Positions 50,626-57,637 of a DNA stretch of 64,000 nucleotides are shown in pieces. Below the pieces are notes generated by a model. It was not told the DNA's origin. It did not search any database and saw only the letters and a program-made list of their open reading frames with translations. Position 1 is the first letter of the stretch, and every line of letters starts with the position of its first letter. The DNA comes from Salinivenus lutea (GTDB lineage Bacteria; Bacteroidota; Rhodothermia; Rhodothermales; Salinibacteraceae). The stretch covers positions 1 to 64,000 of the forward strand of contig NCRC01000008.1 in NCBI GenBank assembly GCA_002894685.1, read 5' to 3'. The translations under genes and the position numbers were made by a program.

Positions 50626-51177
50626 ATGACCACCGCATATTTGGCACTGGGCTCGAATCAGGGGGCGCGGGAAGAGCACCTCCAGGGCGGGGTCGACGCG
50701 CTGCATGCGGTGGACGGCGTGCGGGTGACGGCAGTGTCGCCGGTGTACGAGACGGAAGCGCACACGGTGCGACCCGAGGAGACACAGCCTGCGTTTCTGA
50801 ACGCCGTTGTGGCGGTGGAGACGACCGAATCCCCCGAGGCCTTGCTTCGAGCCGCCCAGGCGGTCGAGCGGGAAGAGGGACGAACGCGATCCGGCGAGCG
50901 ACGCTGGGCGCCCCGCCCGCTTGATGTGGACCTGTTGGCGGTGGGGGACGAAGAACGCGCCACCCCCACCCTCACGCTTCCGCATCCCCGCCTGGCCGAG
51001 CGCCGGTTTGTGCTCCGTCCCTGGGCCGACCTCGCCCCGAACTTCAAGGTGCCCCCGCCGTTCGACCGCCCGGTGTCCGCGCTGCTCGCGGCCTGCTCCG
51101 ACGCAGCCGCCCTCACCCCGGCCCCCGTGGCCCTGACCGTGCCGTCCCGGCCCGGCGCCGCCTCCGATGGTCGCTGA
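50626..51177 (+). CDS. folK: 2-amino-4-hydroxy-6-hydroxymethyldihydropteridine pyrophosphokinase
   Basis: 183-residue HPPK that adds pyrophosphate to hydroxymethyldihydropterin in folate synthesis. It opens TAYLALGSNQGAREEHL, has SPVYETEAH, FLNAVVAVET, RWAPRPLDVDLL (metal- and ATP-binding DxD-type motif) and LTLPHPRLAERRFVL. A C-terminal extension of about 30 residues is alanine/proline-rich. ATG 50626 matches the family. The deoxynucleoside kinase gene follows after 35 bp, an arrangement common in Bacteroidota. Confidence 0.95.
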   Translation: MTTAYLALGSNQGAREEHLQGGVDALHAVDGVRVTAVSPVYETEAHTVRPEETQPAFLNAVVAVETTESPEALLRAAQAVEREEGRTRSGERRWAPRPLDVDLLAVGDEERATPTLTLPHPRLAERRFVLRPWADLAPNFKVPPPFDRPVSALLAACSDAAALTPAPVALTVPSRPGAASDGR

Positions 51178-51212
51178 TTTCGCCCCCGGTTGTTTCGTCC
51201 CCGCCTGCCCTC

Positions 51213-51884
51213 ATGTCGCCTGCGTCCGATCCGTCGACCCCGCCCGAGAGCCTCAACTACCTCGCCATTGAAGGGGCCATTGGGGCGGGGACGACCACCC
51301 TGGCCCGGCTGTTGTCCGACCACTGGGCGTCCGGCCTGGTGCTGGAAGAGTTCGAGGAAAACCCGTTCCTGGAGCGCTTCTACGACGACCAGGACCGGTG
51401 GGCCTTCCAGACCCAGCTCGCGTTTCTGGCGAGCCGCTTCCGGCAGCAAAAGGCGCTGTCCGAGCGGGACCTGTTTCAGAACCTGACGGTCAGCGATTAC
51501 GTCTTCGACAAGGATCGCATCTTTGCTCGGCAGACGCTTGCGGGGGACGAGCTGCAGCTCTACGAGTCGCTGTTTCGGCTCATGGAGCCAACCGTGCCGA
51601 CCCCCGATCTGGTCGTCTACCTGCGCTCCTCGCCCGATCGGCTGATGGAAAACATCGCGAAGCGGGATCGGCCGTACGAGCGCGACATGGACCCGGACTA
51701 CATCGCCCGGCTCCACGCTGCCTACAACCAGTATTTCCGGCAGTACGACCGCACCCCCCTGCTCGTGGTGAACGCCGCGGAGATGGATTTTGTGGAACGC
51801 CCGGAAGACTTCCAGGCGCTCGCCCGTCACATTGCCGCGCCCCGCCCCGACGGGACCCGACACGTTCAACACCCTGCTTCATAA
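51213..51884 (+). CDS. deoxynucleoside kinase family protein with atypical P-loop
   Basis: 223-residue protein of the deoxyadenosine/deoxyguanosine kinase (dNK) family that salvages deoxynucleosides. Family blocks are present: LEEFEENPFLERFY with the catalytic glutamate, the SDYVFDKDRIFA segment, PTPDLVVYLRSSPDRLMENI and the lid motif KRDRPYERDM. The P-loop, however, reads GAIGAGTTTL (21-30), so position 27, usually the phosphate-binding lysine (GxxxxGK), is threonine; the codon at 51291-51293 is ACG. Activity may be reduced or lost, unless a nearby residue compensates. It is 35 bp after folK. Confidence 0.9.
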   Translation: MSPASDPSTPPESLNYLAIEGAIGAGTTTLARLLSDHWASGLVLEEFEENPFLERFYDDQDRWAFQTQLAFLASRFRQQKALSERDLFQNLTVSDYVFDKDRIFARQTLAGDELQLYESLFRLMEPTVPTPDLVVYLRSSPDRLMENIAKRDRPYERDMDPDYIARLHAAYNQYFRQYDRTPLLVVNAAEMDFVERPEDFQALARHIAAPRPDGTRHVQHPAS

Positions 51885-51922
51885 CAGAGCTCGTGCGTCC
51901 GCAGCCCGCCGACGTTGGTTTC

Positions 51923-52183
51923 ATGGAGTACCTCCTCATTGCCGTCCTTCTGTACTTCATCGTCCAGGTGACCGGGAATCTCGTCCATCTCCTACGAGGA
52001 GGAGGGGCGGAGGCCGCGGGCGAGACGGAGGCCACGGGGGACGCGTCGACACAGGGGCCTTCGCCCCGAGGGAACGAGTGGGCCGGGCCGTCGCCGCGGG
52101 CCCAGGCCTCGGACCGGGCGGCCGATCCTCGATTTTGGGGCGACGACATCGAAGAGGCGACGTGGCACGACCTCGATCGCTGA
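51923..52183 (+). CDS. small single-helix membrane protein, DUF4834-like
   Basis: 86 residues. An N-terminal helix (about 2-23, EYLLIAVLLYFIVQVTGNLVHLL) precedes a low-complexity tail with Gly, Glu and Pro that ends in DDIEEATWHDLDR. The short helix plus an aromatic acidic end resembles the DUF4834 proteins of Bacteroidota, often encoded next to the same kinase genes. No function is known. It starts 38 bp after the kinase gene. Confidence 0.72.
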   Translation: MEYLLIAVLLYFIVQVTGNLVHLLRGGGAEAAGETEATGDASTQGPSPRGNEWAGPSPRAQASDRAADPRFWGDDIEEATWHDLDR

Positions 52184-52233
52184 CGGGGCCGTCGCCTGGC
52201 GACCGCGCCTATGGGGCCCCCCGGCATTGCCTG

Positions 52234-52905
52234 TCAGTGGCCGAACGTGAACGTGAGGGTGGTGCGGCTGGCCACGGGCCGCCCGTCGTGCCGGGCCGGG
52301 CGGAACAGGAAGCGCCGGGCGGCGCTCAGGGCGGCGGCCTCCAACCCGTAGCCGAGCTGCCCGACGGCCCGCACCCGGCCGTCCTCGGTTACGCGCCAGC
52401 GGTCTACGATCGTGGCGTTCTGCACGCGTCCCTCCGCCGTAACGGTCACCTCCACGCGAACCCGGGCCCGAATGCCGTCGTCGCGGGCCGAAGCGGGGTA
52501 GCGCGGTTGTACGTTTCGGAGCAGGCGAGCGCCCGTGTCGGGGGGGCGAGTGGCACGAGGGGGCGTGTCGGCCCCGTCCCGTTGGGTCGGGTCGTCGGCG
52601 GGCATCTCCACCTGCAGGGGTGCGTCCTCGAAGGTGGCGTCGTACTCGACCACCTCGTCGTTGGGGACCACGAGGGGCGGGCGCGGGGCGGGCGGCGGCG
52701 GAGATTGCTCCTGGGGCTGCCGGGTCGGCTGAATCTCCGTGATTTGGATGCGATCGGGGGACCGGGGGCCGAACGGGCGATCCGGCGAGGCGGACGGGGC
52801 CGGCCAGCCGTGCACGAGCAGTAAGAGTCCCCCGAGCACGCCCGCCAGGGCGGCCAAGAGGCGCTGCCGGTAGCGGGCATCCGAATGGGCGGGGAACGAG
52901 GACAT
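52234..52905 (-). CDS. TonB C-terminal domain protein
   Basis: 223 residues. An N-terminal membrane helix (about 15-35) is followed by a proline-rich periplasmic region (PPPPAPRPPLVVP, about 60-75) and a C-terminal TonB-like domain: NVQPRYPASARDDGIRARVRVEVTV, then GRVQNATIV and a FRPARHDGRPVAS strand with a final TFTFGH. TonB proteins transmit proton-motive force to outer-membrane receptors. No ExbB/ExbD genes lie beside it, so it may use distant partners. ATG 52905 is preferred over upstream options. It is divergent from carA. Confidence 0.88.
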   Translation of the reverse strand: MSSFPAHSDARYRQRLLAALAGVLGGLLLLVHGWPAPSASPDRPFGPRSPDRIQITEIQPTRQPQEQSPPPPAPRPPLVVPNDEVVEYDATFEDAPLQVEMPADDPTQRDGADTPPRATRPPDTGARLLRNVQPRYPASARDDGIRARVRVEVTVTAEGRVQNATIVDRWRVTEDGRVRAVGQLGYGLEAAALSAARRFLFRPARHDGRPVASRTTLTFTFGH

Positions 52906-52971
52906 GTGCAGCGAACGAGCCCGTGAATCTACGATCGATCTCCCGGAAGACCCGAGTTCTCCGACGGGATG

Positions 52972-53002
52972 TTGAAACCCCGTCACGCCTTATACATTTT
53001 TG
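52972..53002 (+). promoter_or_regulatory. candidate carA promoter, Bacteroidota type
   Basis: TTG at 52972-52974, an 18-base gap and TACATTTTTG at 52993-53002 fit the TTG / TAnnTTTG promoter of Bacteroidota with one extra T. A start near 53008 would give a leader of about 200 bases before carA. No experiment supports it. Confidence 0.42.
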
Positions 53003-53006
53003 TGAG

Positions 53007-53019
53007 GTGGAATTTCCAC
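53007..53019 (+). promoter_or_regulatory. 13-bp palindrome near the proposed carA start site
   Basis: GTGGAA-T-TTCCAC is a perfect inverted repeat with a single central base, positioned at the likely transcription start. It could be an operator for a pyrimidine or arginine regulator, or a 5' hairpin in the leader. No known box is matched exactly. Confidence 0.35.
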
Positions 53020-53051
53020 ATAGTCCCACGGAGGCACCCTCCCACAGTGCC

Positions 53052-53115
53052 CCTTCCTACCCCCGTTCCCACACCGCCGCAACCAGACCCCGAAGAATTG
53101 AGTCTTCGGGCTGGT
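53052..53115 (+). promoter_or_regulatory. carA leader: alternative pairing arm and central hairpin
   Basis: CCTTCCT (53052-53058) repeats the left arm of the terminator below and can pair with AGGAAGG (53147-53153) in place of it. Between the two lies a strong hairpin (CCGAAGA 53090-53096 with TCTTCGG 53103-53109, extended by ACCAG/CTGGT at 53082-53086 and 53111-53115). This is the layout of an attenuator, inferred from base pairing. Confidence 0.45.
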
Positions 53116-53127
53116 CGCCGTTATTCG

Positions 53128-53160
53128 CCTTCCTCCCCGCTCCGGGAGGAAGGTTTTTTT
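53128..53160 (+). terminator. Rho-independent terminator in the carA leader
   Basis: A perfect 10-bp stem (53128-53137 with 53144-53153) has a 6-base loop and is followed by seven Ts (53154-53160). It lies 45 bases before the carA ATG. The gene upstream runs the other way, so this terminator can only act on RNA started in the carA leader, which suggests attenuation. Confidence 0.85.
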
Positions 53161-53204
53161 GTGTGACCCCCCTCGTGCCTACGAATTTTGGACCGCTCCC
53201 CGCC

Positions 53205-54365
53205 ATGTCCTCTCCGACCGCCGCCTCCGACGCCGCTCCCGCCACGCTCGCCCTGTCCGACGGCACCGTCGTTACGGGCACCGCCATCGGCCATCGTGGC
53301 CTCACGGGAGGTGAGCTCTGCTTCAACACGAGCATGACGGGCTACCAGGAGATCATGACGGACCCGTCCTACTACGGGCAGCTCATGATGATGACCCAGC
53401 CGCACATCGGCAACTACGGCGCGACGGACGAGGACATGGAGGCCGACGCCCCGATGGTGGCCGGCTTCATCGTACGCGACTTCACGCGGCGGCCCTCCAA
53501 CCCGCAGGCCGACGAGACGCTCGACACGTTCATGAAACGCCACGAGCTGGTGGGCATCGCCGGCGTCGACACGCGGGCGCTGGTGCGTCACATCCGGAGC
53601 GAGGGGGTCATGAACGCCGTGATTTCTTCCGCGGAGCAAGACCCGTCCCCCCTCGTCCAAAAAGCGCGGGACTGGCCCAGCATGGCGGGGCGCGAGCTGG
53701 CGTCCAAGGTGTGGCCCGAGGCGCCCTACACGTACTGCAAAGGCGACGGCCCGCGCATTGCCGTCTACGACTTCGGCGTCAAGCAAAACATCCTCCGCTC
53801 CTTCTGCGCCCGCGGCTGCACGGTCCGGGTGGTGCCCGGCCACACGCCCCTCGACGACGTGCTGGACTGGGACCCGGACGGGCTCTTTTTCTCGAACGGG
53901 CCGGGCGACCCCCGCGCCATGCCCGACGCCATTGCCCGCGTCGGACGGGCCCTGAAGACGGGTCGGCCGGCGTTTGGCATCTGCCTGGGCCACCAGCTGA
54001 TGTCCCTGGCCCAGGGCTTCGACGTCTACAAAATGTTCGTGGGGCACCGCGGGGCCAACCACCCCGTCAAGAATCTCGACACGGGACGCGTGGAGGTGAC
54101 GACGCAGAATCACGGCTTTGCCGTTGACGCCGAGTCGATCGCCCCGGACGCGGCCCGCGTGACGCACGTGAACCTGAACGACGACACGATCGAGGGACTC
54201 GAATTCAAGAGGGTTCCCGGGATGTCGCTGCAGTACCACCCGGAGGCCTCGCCCGGCCCGCACGACAGCCACTACCACTTCGACCGCTTTCTGGAGATGG
54301 TCGCGGAGGAGCGGGGGCTGTCCTTGCCGGAGGCCGCCGCTGAGCCCCTGACGGTGACGGCGTGA
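53205..54365 (+). CDS. carA: carbamoyl-phosphate synthase small subunit
   Basis: 386-residue glutamine amidotransferase subunit that feeds ammonia to CarB for arginine and pyrimidine synthesis. The N-terminal half has LSDGTVVTGTAIGHRG and FNTSMTGYQEIMTDPSYYGQ. The C-terminal class I amidotransferase domain has FFSNGPGDPRAMPDAI, the nucleophile in FGICLGHQLMSLA (C260) and the HPEASPGPHDS block for the His/Glu pair. ATG 53205 matches the family start. A terminator in the leader suggests regulation. A 197-bp repeat-rich gap separates it from carB. Confidence 0.96.
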   Translation: MSSPTAASDAAPATLALSDGTVVTGTAIGHRGLTGGELCFNTSMTGYQEIMTDPSYYGQLMMMTQPHIGNYGATDEDMEADAPMVAGFIVRDFTRRPSNPQADETLDTFMKRHELVGIAGVDTRALVRHIRSEGVMNAVISSAEQDPSPLVQKARDWPSMAGRELASKVWPEAPYTYCKGDGPRIAVYDFGVKQNILRSFCARGCTVRVVPGHTPLDDVLDWDPDGLFFSNGPGDPRAMPDAIARVGRALKTGRPAFGICLGHQLMSLAQGFDVYKMFVGHRGANHPVKNLDTGRVEVTTQNHGFAVDAESIAPDAARVTHVNLNDDTIEGLEFKRVPGMSLQYHPEASPGPHDSHYHFDRFLEMVAEERGLSLPEAAAEPLTVTA

Positions 54366-54368
54366 GTC

Positions 54369-54473
54369 GTTGAGCGTTGGAGGGTTGAGCGTTGGAAGGT
54401 TGAGCGTTGGAGGGGTGAGCGTTGGAGGGTTGAAGGTTGGAAGGTTGAACGTTGGAGGGTTGAAGGAGGAGAG
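54369..54473 (+). repeat. 15-bp tandem repeat between carA and carB
   Basis: Six full 15-base units, consensus GTTGAGCGTTGGAGG, run from 54369 to 54458 with one to three changes each (for example GGTGAGC in the fourth unit), followed by a degenerate seventh unit to 54473. The array starts three bases after the carA stop. It has no open reading frame of its own. Confidence 0.9.
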
Positions 54474-54533
54474 TTGAGGATAGAGACTTGAGAGTCGAAG
54501 AGTGAAGGAAACATCCCCAGACGGAACTCACGG

Positions 54534-54554
54534 ATTACGCACTACGCAACACGC
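54534..54554 (+). repeat. 7-bp tandem repeat just before carB
   Basis: ATTACGC, ACTACGC and AACACGC follow one another directly, and the array ends eight bases before the carB ATG. Short arrays of this type may be slippage sites. Any effect on carB translation is unknown. Confidence 0.65.
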
Positions 54555-54562
54555 AATCCCCG

Positions 54563-57391
54563 ATGCCCAAGCGCACCGACATCGAGACCATCCTGCTCAT
54601 CGGCTCCGGCCCCATCGTCATCGGCCAGGCCTGCGAGTTTGACTACTCCGGCAGCCAGGCGGCCCGCGCCCTCATGGACGAAGGCTACCGCGTGGTGTTG
54701 GTCAACTCGAATCCGGCCACGATCATGACCGACCCCCTGATGGCCGATAAGGTGTACCTGCGCGAGCTGACGCCCTCGTCGATTGCGCAGATTGCGCGGA
54801 AGGAGCAGCCGGACGCCGTGCTCCCCACAATGGGCGGGCAGACGGGGCTCAACGTGGCGCAGGACCTGAAGGAGAGCGGCTTTTGGGCGGAGGAAGGGAT
54901 CGAGGTGATCGGGGTCGACATCGACACGGTCCAGATCACGGAGGACCGGCAGCAGTTTCGCGACCTGATGGACGAGATTGGCCTCGACCAGTCGCGCAGC
55001 CGCACGGCCAAGAGCCTCCTGGAGGCCAAAGAAATCACCCAAGAGCTCGGCGGCCTGCCGGTCGTGATTCGCCCCTCCTACACGCTCGGCGGGGCGGGGG
55101 GCGGCATCGTGTGGGAGGCCGACACGTTTGAGTCGATGGTGACGCGTGGGCTGGAGCTATCGCCGGCTCACCAAGTGCTCATCGACGAGTGCCTCTTCGG
55201 GTGGAAGGAGTACGAGCTGGAGCTGCTTCGCGACCCCAACGACAACGTCATCATCATCGCGTCCATCGAGAACGTGACGCCGATGGGCGTGCACACGGGC
55301 GACTCGGTGACCGTCGCCCCGCAGCAGACGCTGACCGACAAGCAGTTCCAGAAGATGCGGGACGCGGCGATCAAGGCCATGAACTCGATTGGCACGTTCG
55401 CCGGTGGGTGCAACATCCAGTTCGCCTACGAGCCGGGCACCGACCGCATGATCGTGATCGAGATCAACCCGCGGGTGAGCCGCTCCTCGGCCCTTGCCTC
55501 CAAAGCCACTGGTTACCCGATCGCCAAGGTGGCCTCGAAGCTCGCGATCGGCTACACGCTCGACGAGCTGCCCAACGAGATCACCGGCGACACGAGCGCC
55601 TGCTTCGAGCCCTCGCTCGATTACGTGGTGACCAAGATCCCGCGCTTCAACTTCAGCAAGTTTGAGGGCGTCGACGAGGAGCTGACCACCCAGATGAAAG
55701 CCGTCGGCGAGGTGATGGCCATCGGCCGCACGTTCAACGAGAGCCTGCAGAAGGCGTGGCAGAGCCTGGAGATCGGCTATGCGGGGCTGGGGGCCGACCG
55801 CCCGGACGCCGACCGGTCGGTGGTGCGCGAGCGGTTGAAAAAGCCCTACTGGGACAACCTGCTCCACGTCCGCCACGCCTTCCGCTACGGGGCGAGCGTC
55901 GAGGAGGTGCACGACGTGACGCAGATCGACCCCTGGTTTCTCCACCAGATCCAGGCCCTCGTGGAGCAGGAGAACAAGATCCGCGAGACGCCGCTCCGCG
56001 AGATGGAGGATCGCTTCCTGTGGGAGGCGAAGCGCGCGGGCTTCTCGGACGAACAGATCGCCTACCTTGTGCCGGAGGACGTCTCCGACCGCGCGGTGCG
56101 GGCCCACCGCACCGAGCGGGACGTGACGCCCACCTACCAGGTGGTGGACACCTGCGCGGGGGAGTTCCCGGCCGAGACGCCCTACTACTACTCCAGCTAC
56201 GAGACGGTCAACGAGAGCGCGGTCACGGGCCGCGAGAAGGTGCTCATCCTGGGCTCCGGCCCGAACCGCATCGGGCAGGGCATCGAGTTCGACTACTCGT
56301 GCGTCCACGGCGTAAAGGCGGCGCAGGAGATGGGCTACGAGGCGCTTATGCTCAACTGCAACCCCGAGACCGTCTCCACCGACTTCGACGTGGCGGACAA
56401 GCTCTACTTCGAGCCGGTCTTCTGGGAGCGGGTGCAGGACGTGATCGATCTGGAGCAGCCGGAGGGCGTCATCCTGCAGCTCGGCGGGCAAACCGCCATC
56501 AAGCTCGGCGAGCGCTTCGAGGAGGACGGCGTCCACATCTTTGGCACCTCGTATTCAAAGATGGACCTGGTGGAGGACCGGGGCAAGTTCACCGACATCC
56601 TGAAGCGGCTGGAGATTCCGTCGCCGCCCTACGGCGTGGCCCACTCGGTGGAGGAGGCCGTCGCCACGTCCGACGAGCTTGGCTACCCGACGCTCATCCG
56701 GCCGAGCTACGTGCTGGGGGGCGAGGGGATGCGCATTGCCATCAACCGCGACGAGGTGGCCGAATACGTCGACAACATCCTGTCGATCTACCCCGACAAC
56801 GAAATCCTGCTCGACCGTTTTCTGGAAGATGCGATCGAGATCGACGTGGACGCGGTGTGCGACGGGGAGGAGGTGTGGATCACCGGCATCATGCAGCACA
56901 TCGAGCCGGCGGGCGTCCACTCCGGCGACTCGACCGCCGTCCTGCCGCCGTTCAGCCTGTCGGAAGACATCCAGGAGACGATCCGACAGTACACGCGCGA
57001 CCTGGCGTTCGAGCTGGGCGTCCTGGGCCTGCTGAACGTGCAGATGATCGTGAAGGACGGGACGGTGTACGTCATTGAGGCCAATCCCCGCGCCTCGCGC
57101 ACCGTGCCGTTCGTCGCCAAGGCCTCGGGCATTCCCATCCCGGCCATCGCTACGAAGGTGATGCTGGGCGAGACGCTGGCGACCTTCCGCGAGCGGGGCG
57201 ACCTGGAGTCCAGCCTCACGGGCTACGCCATCAAGGAGCCGGTCTTCTCGTGGGACAAATTCCCCGAGGTGCCGAAAGAGCTGGGGCCGGAGATGAAGTC
57301 GACCGGCGAGTCCATCGCGTTCGTCGACTCGCTCTCCGTCGAGGAGTTTGAGCAGCCCTACGAAATGAAAGACCTGTACCTCTCGCGGTAA
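54563..57391 (+). CDS. carB: carbamoyl-phosphate synthase large subunit, no MGS-like domain
   Basis: 942-residue CarB. Two tandem ATP-grasp halves each begin with the phosphate-binding motif (GSGPIVIGQACEFDYSG at about 14, and GSGPNRIGQGIEFDYS at about 570). Glycine-rich loops (TLGGAGGG), the INPRVSRSSALASKATG metal site and NPRASRTVPFVAKASG follow in order, with an oligomerisation section between. The protein stops shortly after GPEMKSTGES, ending MKDLYLSR; it lacks the C-terminal MGS-like allosteric domain that binds UMP/ornithine in E. coli, as is usual for Bacteroidota. ATG 54563 is in line with other CarBs. A second copy of its tail lies 100 bp downstream. Confidence 0.96.
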   Translation: MPKRTDIETILLIGSGPIVIGQACEFDYSGSQAARALMDEGYRVVLVNSNPATIMTDPLMADKVYLRELTPSSIAQIARKEQPDAVLPTMGGQTGLNVAQDLKESGFWAEEGIEVIGVDIDTVQITEDRQQFRDLMDEIGLDQSRSRTAKSLLEAKEITQELGGLPVVIRPSYTLGGAGGGIVWEADTFESMVTRGLELSPAHQVLIDECLFGWKEYELELLRDPNDNVIIIASIENVTPMGVHTGDSVTVAPQQTLTDKQFQKMRDAAIKAMNSIGTFAGGCNIQFAYEPGTDRMIVIEINPRVSRSSALASKATGYPIAKVASKLAIGYTLDELPNEITGDTSACFEPSLDYVVTKIPRFNFSKFEGVDEELTTQMKAVGEVMAIGRTFNESLQKAWQSLEIGYAGLGADRPDADRSVVRERLKKPYWDNLLHVRHAFRYGASVEEVHDVTQIDPWFLHQIQALVEQENKIRETPLREMEDRFLWEAKRAGFSDEQIAYLVPEDVSDRAVRAHRTERDVTPTYQVVDTCAGEFPAETPYYYSSYETVNESAVTGREKVLILGSGPNRIGQGIEFDYSCVHGVKAAQEMGYEALMLNCNPETVSTDFDVADKLYFEPVFWERVQDVIDLEQPEGVILQLGGQTAIKLGERFEEDGVHIFGTSYSKMDLVEDRGKFTDILKRLEIPSPPYGVAHSVEEAVATSDELGYPTLIRPSYVLGGEGMRIAINRDEVAEYVDNILSIYPDNEILLDRFLEDAIEIDVDAVCDGEEVWITGIMQHIEPAGVHSGDSTAVLPPFSLSEDIQETIRQYTRDLAFELGVLGLLNVQMIVKDGTVYVIEANPRASRTVPFVAKASGIPIPAIATKVMLGETLATFRERGDLESSLTGYAIKEPVFSWDKFPEVPKELGPEMKSTGESIAFVDSLSVEEFEQPYEMKDLYLSR

Positions 57392-57462
57392 GCTGAATCT
57401 CAGAATCGAGGAAGCCGGTGGCGGGAGGTCGCTCCTTTGACATTCACGGAGCGAAGCGGAGT

Positions 57463-57491
57463 AAATGAAGGACCTGTACCTTTCTCGGTAG
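57463..57491 (+). pseudogene. relic copy of the carB 3' end
   Basis: Positions 57463-57491 match the last 29 bases of carB (57363-57391) at 26 places. The copy also encodes M-K-D-L-Y-L-S-R and a stop, and the differences inside the codons are synonymous (AAA/AAG, CTC/CTT, TCG/TCT; TAA/TAG). The offset is exactly 100 bases. It is not translated in frame with carB. It probably comes from recombination or integration at the gene's end. Confidence 0.8.
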
Positions 57492-57637
57492 CGAGGCCCC
57501 TCGTGCATCGGCAGTGCGGATCTTCGTGCGGGTGACCTACGGGATACAGACGAACGGCGACGCTCCCGGACGACAGAACGTGGACGCACGGAATCCAAGC
57601 CCTATTCGGCAGCCCACTGAGATAAAGAGAGGCAGCC

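Noticed and set aside
54369-54473. The tandem repeats as a CRISPR array
   Set aside because: Units are 15 bases with no spacers, and there are no cas genes.
55756-57078. Alternative plus-strand frame inside carB (440 codons)
   Set aside because: It is a second frame of the same strand, Arg/Gly-rich, with no motif; carB itself is unambiguous.
54563-57391. carB regarded as a truncated gene
   Set aside because: It lacks only the MGS-like domain, and the MKDLYLSR-type end is, from my knowledge of the group, normal for Bacteroidota CarB.
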